Of a stretch of 64,000 bases of DNA, positions 13,001 to 27,300 are shown in pieces (position 1 is the stretch's first letter; every line of letters starts with the position of its first letter). Source of the stretch: Promerops cafer. Taxonomy: Eukaryota > Chordata > Aves > Passeriformes > Nectariniidae. The translations under genes and the position numbers were made by a program. The stretch covers positions 62,001-126,000 of the forward strand of contig VZSE01000617.1 of the NCBI GenBank assembly GCA_013398275.1. Reading direction: 5' to 3'. The notes beneath the pieces are model-generated. The model searched no databases, was not told the origin of the DNA, and worked only from the letters and a program-made list of their open reading frames with translations.

Positions 13001-15211
13001 AGAGCTCAGGTGGAAAAGCCTGTACAGTACAGTACAAACTACGTTTGTAAAGCCCAGCCTTTCCCTGGTCCAGAGAAAGCAGAGCACTGAGGGATCAGAT
13101 GCACATCAGCGGTTTCCAAAGACCTACTGCTTAGGCACCTGGAGTACAGTGTTGCCTTTCAGCTGGCCAACAGCTTGGGGTTATTTTTGTTCTGTTCGGA
13201 TAATTTTTGTTTGGGCATTTTGTTGTTGTTGGGGATTTTTATTTTTTTTTTTTTTTGTTGTTGTTGTTGTTGTACTCTTCCCTCCCTGCATCCTGCTTTT
13301 TTTTTTTCCCCTCTGGAAACCATCCATCTTAAAAGCCTCTTTAGACCATAGAACAACAGTGAACACTGCACTGTTTCAGAAAAAAAAGATAGGATCAACC
13401 AATTGTTAGTTGTTTAAACCCAGTGTAAACTGTCCTGGATCCCTCCGTTAAGGCAAAGTAGAGATCTGACCTAATTTTCAAATATTGTTTGCATAACTTT
13501 GGCAAATGGGGATGATTTGCATTTAACCTTTCTTTGAATGAGGAACAAGACTGCTTTCCCTGGCAAGCACACTACAAAAGTCAAACCTCTAAGATTGCTT
13601 ATCTCAGATGTATAAAGACACAGCCTGTCAAAACAAAATGTGAGTGAAATATGCTTAAAAGCACCATGAGAAACAGGAACTCAGGAAATCTGATATAAAA
13701 ATCCATGAGTGTAAAAGTTCATATTTTCAGTCCATTTACAATACTAGACCATTCCTGAGAAGATATCTGTTTAGATAATCTGAAGTAACTGGAAGACAGT
13801 TATGCAAAGCTGGTTATTTTATCACTCAACAAAATTACGTAGTTTCACACACTACATAAAAATCAACTTTCTATAGACTGGAGGGGTTTTTTGAGAGTCT
13901 CTCTTTCAAGCAGTTTTGTATAATTTTTCTGTGCCCTTACCAGGGTTGTAAAAATCATAAAGGATGGCATTTGCTGGCTGAACCAAGCCCATGGGATTGA
14001 TTTGCTTTGCCCCAAATGATATACAATCTGGGTCCGGTCCACTTGGGAGCTGGAGGAAAAAGGAAGAACAGTTTTGATGAAAAACTCCCTCTCTCCTCAG
14101 TCAATTCCTTAATGTTTGTGCCTGTGCTAGTTGTTGAACACTTGTTCTGATGGCATAGCTGAGTTCATACTGGTATCTGCTTTGGCTGTAGAGGTGAAGC
14201 AATTCAAGTGGGTGTAGGGTGGAGTCATTATCCAAAATACTGGGAAATATACACAGAGACAATGGGTCCTGATGTTTACATTTGTTTGTCACTGTATGGA
14301 TCTTGGTCTTGACATGCAAGCTGTCCATGTGGAATTTACAGGACCACCAGTTAACGCTTTTGTTATCACGTATGAAAAGCATCCCTTCTGGCTAAAGAGG
14401 GAGAGGATTTCTCTTTTTTCTTGGGCCAAAGGCCAAATTTTGAATATGAACTACATCTCCTTGGACATAGAAAGGTGGAAAATGAAGGTGTGTGTTTCCC
14501 TTCTTCCCTTCCTCTGTTCTTTCCACTGAGCTGTTCAATAATAATAAATGACAAAAATTACAGAAAGGTAATGGAGACTGAAAAATACAATGATTAGATT
14601 TTTAAAAAGTCTATATGCTATTTGAAATGGCAGGGATTAGAAAATCATTCAGTTTGCTTACCTCACCAAAGTAGAGCAAGACCCTCCCTTTCTGGTACTC
14701 AAAGTGCTGAATGTACCTGTCTGAAGCTGTCACCAACTGCAGGAAAACAAAGAAACAAACAAATCAGAACAAACCCCTGGCAGAACAGGAATGCCTTTGC
14801 TGACACCTTCCATATTCTACTTTGCTTTGTTCAGCCCTCTTTCTTCCTCCCTAGAGGAGACAGTCCCTGAAAGCACAAAACTGAGCAAACCTCCCTCAAC
14901 CAAGCCGGCTCCAGAACCCCAAACCCCGTAGCCACCTTTTCAGAGCACTGTGCCCCATCTCCTTGTCACTGTGCCCTGCCATCAACCACCACTGAAAGAC
15001 TACTTGCCTTCTGCTCTGCAAGCACAGGATGCTCTGTCCTGGGGTGTCACAGGACAGCAGTATATGGCAAGGAGAGGCACATTACTGCCCTGCTGAGCCT
15101 TGCCCTAATTTCTTTTACAAGGGACTAAGAAATCTGAACTCTGTTCACCACAAGTTTCACATTTCTTGTATATATTCAGCCAACATTTTTATTAGAATGA
15201 GAATAGTGAAA

Positions 15212-15270
<59 letters not shown>

Positions 15271-15276
15271 ATCTGN

Positions 15277-15316
<40 letters not shown>

Positions 15317-18300
15317 ATCTGTTTTCCCATGTCTCTTCTATAGGTTTTTGGAAAGATTTTGAAAGAAAAATTTCCTAAAGGCTCTATAAAAGGTTGCATA
15401 TAAAAGTGTGTTTCTAACCTGTTCGAGTTCCTTTGTGTCAGGCTCCAACCCACTCAGCAGAGTGAGATCAACCAGGGACATCTTTGGTGCTTTGGGACCT
15501 GTGGACCTTTATGAGGGAGATGGTCAGCAGTGAACACCTGCACAGAACAGCCAGGTTGCTTTGAAGAGTCTGGCTTTTCAGGTGTGCTAAAGGTGAAGCA
15601 AAACTCTCCGCTCTGTTTAACTTTCCTAAGTGGATTTTAATTTGAAAATTAGCTGCCTAATTCATTAAGAGTCACGAGGTAAAATGAGTCATCTAAACTA
15701 GTCAAATGGTCATCCAAAACCCAGGTGCCTTGCCTGAGATTTTCATTTAGGCTTTCCTTGGAACTGATAGGCTGAAAAAAAATCACATGTAAATAACAAT
15801 TCATCCCACCTTAAAAGCATTGTGGAAGACAGGGAAGAAAACAGCACTGACAAAGTCTCTGTTCTCTATTATCTACAAAGTGGAGATAGGAAATTAATTT
15901 ATCAAATTTTTTTCATGGACTAAGTCAAATTTACATCACCTTTGCTGTCCGAGGCAAAAATCCTCATTGCTGTAATTATCCACTAAATATATGTATTAGA
16001 TTTCCAATGTTTCTGCTTTCACCTTCTCAAAAATCAGGTAGTTGTGTAATTGCTGGAAAATGAAGTAGTTCTGCACTCACACAGGGTACCTTGACATGAG
16101 ATATTTTACATACACTTAGTGGTACTTCAGAACTTTTTATTTTGGCACTCTCCTTTTCCCATAAGGGGTGCACCACAGTGTAGGGAAGAAGAATGGTGAT
16201 GTAATTCACACCTTCAGTTTTTCTCCCATGTCTTAACCACAAGGAATTTCACATTATTGTCTAAGCCTCAGCCTAGCACTCAGCAGAACAGTGATGCAGA
16301 ACAGTGGACCTGGTAGCTGATAAATGTTGCATAACAACTAATGGGAAAGATGATGCTTTGGCCAGTACACAATTCACTGAAAATTAGTTTAATGAGGGAG
16401 GGTGAAAATTGGGAATTAGGGTAACTTCAGTCCTCCCCTGCCATTGTTCATGACACTGTTAAGAAGAAGTGATAAAACCACTGTCTTCAAGGCTCTGACA
16501 AGAGTCAGTGGAAAACCAGAATTCTACTGGGGAGCAAAACCTGCTTCTTCCATCCTGCTCCTCTGTAGAAGGGGAACCCAGGATAGGCAGAAATTTGTGC
16601 TTCTGAGACCAATGCCAGACTGTAAAAGTGAGCAAAGACAGGTGTTTCTGTGTTATGCTGCATAGGAGGGTTTCTTTTTTCCTTGCCTCTGCCCTTGCCA
16701 ACTTCTTGTCACAACAGAATAACCCATCTGCCTCCTCTTCTCTCCTAGATAGTATTAGTCATCCTTTCTTTTTTTTTATGAGGCCAGAGTGTGATCACAA
16801 ATTAAGTAACAGCATCTGTCCAGAAGGTGATGAAACTCTGTACATGTGCTACTACTTCATTCCAGCTGTATTTACCTCTTATTAAGAAAAGATTTCTTTC
16901 ACATTATTAGCCTGCCAAGTACTTCAGAGTCTCCCCAGAGTTTGATGGGGAAGAATCTGCAGTGGACATTTGAAGTCTGTGTAATCCATGTAAATAAATC
17001 TCATCCATTGCTTGAAACATTTTCTTCTGCCATGGGGGACAGGACACACACTTCAAGTGTATGGAGACTCACAGAGGATGACTAGGTTGGATGCTGAGTT
17101 TCTGGATATGAAGAGGGTGACAAAGGAGAATTACAAACAATTGAAGAGCTGATCTTGAAGACCTACCTGACACAGACCTCGTATTGCAAGGATTCTGTTT
17201 TGCTGGGAGTGGTCACATCCCTTTTTCTTCTGCTGCGGATATCAAACCAATCCATTTTAGACAGTGTCTCAAACGTGCTGTTTCCTGCAGTAGTCAAGTC
17301 CTCATAATCATCGTTTTCATCAGAGTATTCAGCTTCTGGAGGTGAGAGACATGGTCAGATGGACATCAGCATGGACATCAGCCATGCACAGATTTGCCTG
17401 AAGTTTGGCTCCTTTTGGTATAATGATAAATACCAGTGGGCAGTCATGCCATCACTGGGAGTTTTATAACAGTTCACTGTACACTGCCTCAGTGTTTCCA
17501 ATTCATTCAGAGTTAGAATTTTAGGGATAATTGTAATAAGAATAACTAACAATCCTAGCTAAGAATGGGGTTTAGGCTATGCATAAATATGTAAAGGACA
17601 ATCTCTCCCTCCAAAAGTTAACAATTCAAACAGAAAAAAACAATGCAGACATAGGCAGAGATGATGATGACTACACACTTCAGGGGATGGAAAGCACATT
17701 CTTGCTCATATGAAAGACCTATGACAGATCTGCCTCAAAGAATTTTAAGTACACATGGTAGGTCCCTTATCAGCCAGGGAACTGAGCAGGGCTTTCCCCT
17801 CTGTGAAGGGAGTTCACCTCCCCTTTCTCAAGAAGAGTTCCTAATGGTATCTGGGTAACTGTTAAGTACCTGCTGCACTGGCAGTCACTCAGATGGTTAT
17901 TATACTCTTTAAGAATAAGAATAATAAACTAAATGAAACAATGACTGGGTAGAGTTCAGGGACTTCTCTTTTTCCTTGTTTCATTCATTTGTTCCCACTT
18001 CCCAAGGCTGGAATGCTATGAAGTATTATTACCAGCTGGCCAAACGTGTCACCTTTGAGACCCAGCCCCTGCCCTTTACACTTACCAGAGTACTTAAGGC
18101 TCCCTTCCACTTCCACTGTCAAAATCAAATCATTGCAGGTGTTGTTCTTCAGCTCAGGTGACCAGTACATTTTTAATATCTAAGATGAACATGCAAACAG
18201 CAAGCACTAAAAATATCATTTAAATGACAAGGAATTTACCCCTTCAGGACTCCAACACATGGTGATGGGACATGGGAGTGTGGAGAGGAAGACCAGTCCC

Positions 18301-21300
18301 CCAGCGGCACAGACTGGTCACAGAGGACTGTCACAGATATAAGCAGGTCCCATGTGCAATTCACAAATGGTCTGGGACTCCTTTGAGATAACTCTCCACT
18401 CCCAAACACAAAGGGGTCTTTCAAACTCCAGCCACCTCTATCACCCTTGACATTTTACGGATTTGATTAAGTTAAAGACAGGAAAAACTGACTGTAAGGG
18501 CAGGCTTTAGGCCCCAGATTTTAGAATTTTGGAGGTAGGAACACAAAGGTTGAGGCTATGGCAAGTAAGTTTTCACTTCGGTTTCAGAAAGAGACTAAAA
18601 GAAGTCCAGCTGGACTCCGGATTTTGAATTTACAGCTTACACTCATTGTCCCATTTCCTTTGCCGTGTACAGATACTTCAAGTTTTCTCCCAAGTTCAAA
18701 CTGCAAACCAAGGGCGAAAAAAAGAGATTTAGTCTGTGCTCAGCATTTGATCTATTCTTTTCCTGACATCTTGACAGTCTTCTATGCCTTTACCCCCCAA
18801 ACCTGGGTAGGGAAAACTTTCAGCTGTGGAAGGAATTATGAGACCTCATGTCTCAAGATTTTAAACATACTGAGCTAATGAATCTTACTCTGCTGTTTTA
18901 GGGCCAGTAGATGTATTTTACCAACTTCAGTCCCCCCTTTGTATCCTGGATTTCACATTTTCACATTTTCAGTTCCAAACATAACAAAGATCAGAATAAT
19001 CCCCTTCATCCTCATTTACTAGAAGGACTTGGAATCCTGGCTGTTCTTCACTTTTGGGAGAGATTCATGCCACCAAAGTCCTCAAAGAGGCAGGAAAGCA
19101 CCTCTAAAGTGTGCTGCTAAGCACCTGCTGGTTTTGGGTTTTTTTAACTTTAAAAAAAATTGGTTGTTTTACAGATCAAATTATTTCAATTATTTCAATC
19201 ATCTACATCATGGTTGCTTAACATGACAAAACCTAGGCCAGAGGATTTGATTTCTCCTTTTTGAGGGAAAAAAACCTTCAAAACAACCAACAGTTGAATA
19301 CCTCTAGCTGCTTCTGAAATTCTTCATGGGCATCAGTCAGAACAATGCTGTAGTAATTTTGCCTTCCAGGTGTTCCCAGTCTGACAGTCAGGTCGGTGGA
19401 AGCAGGGTTCAGTGTCTGTATGCTGTATGCTGACAGAGCTTCTAAGGCCACCACTGTGTCCTAGGTGAGAAAGAAAGGCAAAAAACCTAGCAGTTATGCC
19501 TAGTTATTTCAACAACATGTGAGATGTTGATTAATGTGAGATGACATTATCAGTCACCTTGAATTCAGTTTTATGCTTTTTGCTGCTTTGAAGTTCTCCT
19601 GCGTTTGTCTGTTCCTACTTGCACAGACAATTCATTTAATTTCCCAGCTTCTTCTTGTAGCACTAAAATTGTAAACACATTGGTGTCCTGACCTTAGATT
19701 ATCCTACTTCTTCATGAGGAAAAAGAATTTTCTTTGCTGGCTTTTAACTATTTTATTTTGGCCCATTGCCAATTAACAATCCAAAATCTTTACTGCTTCA
19801 TACACCAAAGAAGTTGAAAATTAACTGTTATGATGCTTTCAAATCTAAATGAAAGAGTTTTTAGGGGGCTTTTATTTCCTTCCCTCCCCTTAAGACTCCC
19901 CCTGAACTGGTGGTCAGGCACCTGTGTAGAGCAGTACCCTCCGCCGTAGCTCCTTCTTTCTGTCAGCCACGTGGCAATGGGCCTTGCATATTCCATGTCT
20001 TCCAGGAGCAAGGTTTGAAGCAGGGCATAGGCGGTGGTTTCCACTGAGACTGCGTTGTTGCCATTTCCCCAGTAGCGCTGCTGCTTTGCTGCAAGAATAA
20101 CTCAAGTCCTGAATCCCCTTGGCAGAGACTTTTGCCAAAAATCACTATTGTTCTACACAGTGGATACTTCCTGTCATGGCACTGTGGAACCACAAGACAC
20201 AGATGCTGTTGTGAGAGCAGCAAATCAGCTGGGAAGAAAAGATAATGGAAAAGAAAACCCACAATTTTTGATTTCTCCAACCATCACAGTCTAATGATCC
20301 CTCTGTACAGCAGTGTCCAGCTGATGGAGTGTTAGCATTGTGTCTGGTGGTCCCTCAGACATTACAGTATTAATTATGGCCACAAATCCAGCCTTGATTA
20401 AGGAGAAGTATATTCCCTGTGCTTAAACCGGGGCTGTTGAAGTGTACTGTATTTACCAATCGCATTGGTAAATAACCAGGACGGTGGTGCAGCCGCACAG
20501 CAGTCACCACAGCCACATCCTGTGGGCGTCACTGGGGACATCCATGGGGAGCTGGGACCAAGCACTCAGAACTGGTGGCGGGCTCTGAAAGCAGGTGAGC
20601 TGGAAGAGACACCTTCCCTCTTGACCACAAATCCAGTCTGGACTCCTGTATGTTCCTGTTTTCTCATATTAAGTTTCTTCTCTCTCATTTGGCTTGGACT
20701 TTTTTTCTTCCCAAGGGAAGCAGAAAGCATAAATGAATATTTACTGTGGTTTTGTTCCAGATCCAAAATCAGAGAAGGTCAGGATCTAAGCTTCACTAAG
20801 CTGTCACTTTATAGTGATATTAATTATGAAAATTACATATTAAAATATAAAATATTGAAATATTTAATTATGCCATTTAAATAATTAAATATATTACACA
20901 TGTACATACATGGTTGTATAAAATCAATTTTTCTTCATTTATTTCAATTTGTTTTATTCCTGTAAGTGTGCTCAGAGTGTTTCCATTAGGAACAGTGCTT
21001 TCTAAAGGGATTTTTAAGAATGGTTACCAATACCTTCATCAAAAGAAGAACAGTCCCTTAATTTTTCTTTCACAAACCGAGCTTCTTCACTATCAGACTG
21101 CACAAGTGTCAGAGCATAAGCAGTGATGACTGTAGAATAGCAGTCAGTATTTCTTGAAAATTGATTTTTCATGTAAGCCACGGCTCCTGTAATCACTCGT
21201 GCCTGTGAAAACAGAATGAATCCATTTGTAAAGATCATGGAGACCTGCTTACTGTTTCTTCTGGCACCAGGAGACTAGTACTAGGAAATTAGAATACGTA

Positions 21301-24300
21301 ATTGTAGTAATTTTTAAGACAATTGCAATAATATTTGCTTAGCAATTAAAGCCATTGATGACGGAGTGTGTAGCTCTAAACCCCTTGTTGTATATTAGGC
21401 TATGACATCTTTTGCTATCCACCACAGCTGTAAGCAGATTTTAAACTCCTCATTTGCAGCTCTCCAAGAGATGGTAGGGTGGATATGCCATTGTGCAATA
21501 GGCTGCAGGCTTAAAGAGTCAAGCTTCCTACCACATCAGGTGACGGGTAGACACGTAGGGTCTGTTGCAATGCTATGGTTACAAAGGCTGTCATAGCCAA
21601 ATCCTCTTCTGCTGTCTCAATGCCACCCTGAAAGATGAAATATGAAAAGGAAAAGTTAGATGTGCATGCATACGCTTATGATTAAATCCAGAAAATCACT
21701 TTCCATAAAGTCAAGGATCTTCTCTGCAAACCCTCTGACCACGTACCGTGTAGCTGTTGCCTTACATTTTTCCCAATATTATGTGTCCATCTAAAGGATA
21801 TCTTCTATGATGGCAGCCAGGTTGCATTAAACAGTGTAAGAGATCAGGAACCCACCACATCCTTCAGTTGATAATCAAATATTTAGTTATTTATCTTGCA
21901 GCTAAAAATCTATAATTTCTCATTGAAACATTCATGGTTTCAGTTTTCAGTCACTAGGAGGCTGGGGTTGTTTTCATTTCTGTGTACTCTCTACACACTA
22001 AAGAGCCCTCTACCTTGCAGACAGCACTTCTGAGTGTAAAGGTATTTATACACCAATAGTAGATCATTTCTTATTCTTCTTCTTGATAACGTGAGCACTG
22101 TGCTCTCATTAGCTTTTTTTCCCCTGAAAGCCCTTGAAGCATATGTAAGAGAGAAGATTATTTCAGCTTGAACAAAGATCAAAAAAACCATTTGACCAGT
22201 CCTTGAGCTACTTGTTTCTTTTTCCCCAATAGTGTTACCTCAACTGTGAAACTAGCTTTAAGTTTGAAAGCCTCACTAGTTATTTGACACAGATCATAAA
22301 AAATATTAATACATGTTTTTTCATATATATATATATGTGGTTGCTACGTTGCATTTTCAATGAGTTTTGGAAGATGCACATTACTTTCTAGACTAAATTC
22401 ATGGACAGCATAACAATTTTGTGTTTCTGGACAGCTATAGAAATGATGTAGACCGAGATATGCAACTGGAAATTCTGATTAAGTGTTAACATTTTCTTTT
22501 TTCACCATGGGTATGGTGAAATACTGAAACAGGTTACCCAGACACACTGGGATGTACTTGAGACTCAGCTGGACATGGTCCTGTACAGTCTGATCTAACT
22601 AGATCTGTTTTGAGCAGTGTTTGGACTAGATGAGCTCTGGATGCCTCTTCAAAACAAAGCTAAAATTCTACACTCTATTGCCTTTGGCAATAAAAGGCTT
22701 ATATTTTTACCAAACATATGACCTCCAGAAATAATTTTAAGTGCTCTATAGGCATAGCTGAAAAACTTATCTAAGACTGCATAAAAAGATAAAGGTGGTG
22801 AAGTGCTAGCTATGCCTCTGACACAACAGACCTGTTAACAAATTAATTTTACATTGCAGATTTTGTACTTACATTACAGATTTATTCTCTTTAGATACAT
22901 TTTTTGTTATTCAACAACTCACAGTATTCCTTTCAATCCCTAACAGCCCTAAATGCACAATAAATTCTTCTAAATATGGATGACCTACCTGCATTGACCT
23001 GTCCAATACGGGGTGGTGGTCGTGGAATGAACCATCTGCCTGCTGTTCACTAACCAAGTAGGAAATCGAGTTGCTTATGTGACTGTCTTGGATACTGAAG
23101 TATTCTCTGCTCCTTGTGAGCACTTTAACAATGAATGCAGTTAACCTGCACGAAAAAAATTTTCCAAATTTGTGCTGACAGATATTTACAGAAGACTATA
23201 TTGACAGGAAGATAAACATACTAATTTTATGCACAGACTCATATTCAATACAGTGCACTCACTGGAACCTAGTGAGTTATTGTTCAACATCATCTTGAAT
23301 ATTTCTACTCTGTGGTAAATGCAAAATAATCAGTGGCTCAGTATAAATCTCTTTCATCAAGGACTGAATATGCTCAGAGAATTTGGTGGCTGATTATTCA
23401 TGACAGAAGTACATAGGCAACAACAAGATTTTCAAAATCCATTACCAAAGAAAGCCTTCAGATGGACCAAATTATAATACAGGTAAATTGGAAAAAATCC
23501 CAACCAAATAAACAAAAATAAAACCCCAAAAATAAAACCTCAGGAAAAGAAAATCACTTACCATACACTACTGGGGGTTGATTTGAATGCTCCATAGGAG
23601 CCATCCTCCTTCTGAAACTCAAGCAGTCTAGTGTAACCTGCATGAACAGGAGAGCACGTAACAGTTCAGAGAACACCCATATTTATTGGGCATTTTCCTA
23701 CATCACTTGTATTATAATGGACATGTTTTGTACTGACTGCTGGAAGAGTTCATGGAGGTGTTCACTGGGGCATTAAGGAGGCAGTGACTAGGTCAGCAGA
23801 ATTTGACACAGAAAAATCACTCGGCTTAGAAGGTCCTCTGTCTTGTTTGACTTAATTGAGCCAAGAAAATAACCTGAAAACTGCAGATACCTATTTACAA
23901 AACATTTTATGTGTAGTGAATATTGTGAAATTATTTCCCATTATTGCCAACTTTTCAAGCTGTTGATTTTATGGTGCATTGAATAAAAAAGTATACAAAA
24001 TATCATCTCTTGGGTCAGACAGTCTTAGAAATCATTAGCTGTAGCTTCTGATCTTGACTGCTATTATTTTGACAAAGTCTGTATCATAGCCACACAACTA
24101 ATTTTTGACCCTGATAAACTTCAATAAGGATCAATAAAAGCATAATGTAGGGACTAAATGATACTGATAATACCAAATACTTGTTAGCAGGATCTCACGT
24201 CACTTTTAGCAGTCTTGGATCAATAGGCAGAGATCTCCATGCAGCAACTGCTAGCATGCTTTTAATCTCTATTTAGACACTTGTTTTTCAGTGATGAAAT

Positions 24301-27300
24301 GTGTTTATCATATCTGAAGATAGCAATGACACACTGCTTTATGCCATAAGCACACCACTATATTTAGAAAGATCAGCTGTACCTGCTCCAATACTGACAA
24401 GTCCCTGTGCTAGTTCCTGTGAGCTGAAACATTTCCACATACTGTGGTCCTGGCTTTGCCTGTGGTCCTAGCTTTGCTGTACATTTAATACCAGCTTTGG
24501 ATCCCATCTGGGAGTGGAGTCTTCCAGAAGCAGATTTGCACGTGTCCTCTCCCTAAGGAAACTCCCTCCCTGGCTTGGCCCAAGGCTGAAGTCACTCTAG
24601 CTTATGTAATGATGAATACAGGAGAGGGGAGGGGAAGGTGTCAATATCATGACTGGCACTGGGAATTTCCTTTGTCATACTCCTCTTGACAGCCACAGAC
24701 AGAGATGTCTACATCCCAGCTGGCTATCCTAAGCAGTGTCTGTGAACCATGGGGAGAAATAAGCATTTTTAGAATGTGATTTATCTTGGTTGATTTTGAA
24801 CATTGGGAGTTAATGAACAACTGGCCTTTGCAATCCATTTACTCTGAGAAGAATTTTCATTGATTAGCTCAGATTTTACTTTCTACTTCTAAATTAGGCA
24901 AGAGAGAGGATGGACTGTCAATGTCAATACCATCCAGTGCCAGATGCTGGCAATGAGTCTCCTAAGCCCTCCTCACATGTTCTGACTGCCAGGGGCATTT
25001 CTGTGAGGCTGTGTTGAGACAGTGGGCACTCCTTGAGGAGGCAGCTGAATCCAGTGTGCAGTGCAAACAGATGACAAGGATCCCATCCTTCACCTTCTGG
25101 TTGGTTTGTCTTGTTTTGCTTTTTCCTGCCTACCTTTTTCAATCATACCAATGGCTTCCTGCTTCCGTTCGGGGTTAAAGTTCACCCACTGCTCGCTGGC
25201 ATCCAGGTACTCCATGGCGTAGACTGCAGGGGCCATTTTCACCATTGTTTGCTCTGCACAGCCTGTGGGCACCTGAATCAGCTTCTCAACTCCGCTCAGA
25301 CTCAGACAGTTGTCAACAGACTCATCCATAATGTTCCCTGTTGTAAAAAATACAAGCTGTACTATGTATCTTATTTAAAACTGATTGCTGTAGTATGAAG
25401 AAAGGTGATCCTAACTATGGGCTGACGTTCCAGCATGGCCTGATACTCCTCACGCCTCAACACTGTTCTTAGCTACCTGAGACTTCATAAAGCTCTTTGA
25501 AGAAGGGCAAGGATGAGATGCCAGGCCCCGGGAAAGCTGGAGACAGGAGGCTGGCACAGTGAAGGAATATGAAGGAGAAAGAGTCCTCAGGCTACTGGAG
25601 GCAGGGAAGAAATGGAGGGGGAAAGACTGGTGTATCAGGTTTGGCTGGAAGAGTCTTGTCAAACCAGCCCTGATCCTCCCACAGAGGGATAAAAAGATTG
25701 TGCATTAATCATGACAAACATTTTATGTGGGATTTTTTTTATCTCTGCAATTTTATAACTTTATGAATTCAATGATCCCTTTATTTTAGAACAGGGATTT
25801 GAAATGGAAGCCAATACCCTCTGTGTCAAAAAAACATTATTTCACATTTCCGGGGNNNNNNNNNNNTCGGGTTTGGGGGGGGGGGGTGGGGGTGGGGGTA
25901 AGTATCACTAATAAAAGTACTTGCTAATAGATGTTTTTAAAATATGTATGCATCAGTATATATATATATATATGCATGTATACAACTATATTTGATTAAA
26001 TGAATATATGATTGTACCCATCTCCTCTTTGGAAAAACAGAACTCTCCAGAACCTATACATCAGAGTCTGGCATCCTTAGTTCTGGAATCTAAAGCATAT
26101 TTCTACAGCCTTGCATGCAGTTGTTAGAGAAGATGAACTCTTCCCTTCACCTCTGGCTTTCCCATAATGTTAGTCCAAGCACAGTGAGGAAGGATGGATC
26201 TTGTAAAGCTATTACATCCACTACAAGTAAGAAGGAGCAATTAGAAAGAGGAAAAGGTACCGGTTCAACCCTGGGAATGTTTTATTTTACGACCTCATCG
26301 TGTAGCACAGACTATTTGAGTCATAACAGAAAAACCAGGAGGGAATGGAGACTTGCCATGCAGGAATGAGCAGCACAGAAAGGCCTGTCCCTTGTCACCT
26401 ATGGAGAAGTTATTGACAAAAAATTACATTTACCTTTCAGGCTAACTAACACGTGGCTATCAGAACCCGGTACCATATTAGATGGTCTGTTCAGGTCCAC
26501 TGTATGGGACTTCACTGTAAATAAAAAACAAACAGATATCTACATTCACACTTTTAAGAAATAAACAACATTCTGTTGTTTATTAGAAAAAAATTTAGAA
26601 AAAAATTTTTAGAAAAGAATATACTTATCTTTCTTATAGTGATTTAATTTTCAATCTTTTGCAATATTTTAGACTTGAAAAAAACCCTTGTTTGTGACAC
26701 CTTTCAAGACCCATTAGTGAATTAAATAGATGCCCAGTTAATATATAAAGAATGACACCTTGAAAAACAAAAGTAAAATAAATCAATTCTAAAAATTTAG
26801 GTTTTTTTTCTGTTTCATTAGTCTTTTGCTATGTATTGGATGAAGAGATTCTGACAAGTTGTAGTTAACCAAAGGAACATCTGTGCATTAAGAAGTATTT
26901 CACTGCACCCATAATTCACTCTTCATTCTTACTCCAAACCTCATCTGTATCTAACCCTTTTGGGTAACTTACGGTCACTGTTAATGCAAATGGTCTCTTC
27001 TTCTCTCTGTAAAACACCTTCAGCCTGCACAATTAAAGAAAGAAAATCAAAATGTTTGCAAGCTCTCACACCTGAAATTAAGCTGCAAGAAATCTGTAAG
27101 CTCCACCCAAGCACGAGGCCAGCAGGTGGCACAAATAAGTGATTTTGAAAGGAAATGCTCTCTAGGTAAAACTCAACCTTTAAATCAGAATTTCAGTTTC
27201 CCAACTGAAATACTAATAAATTTTGCTGAATTTTTTGTGTTACTATTGAAACATTTCCCTGGATGAAATTCCTTCACCCAAAACAAACTCCCAAAAATTA

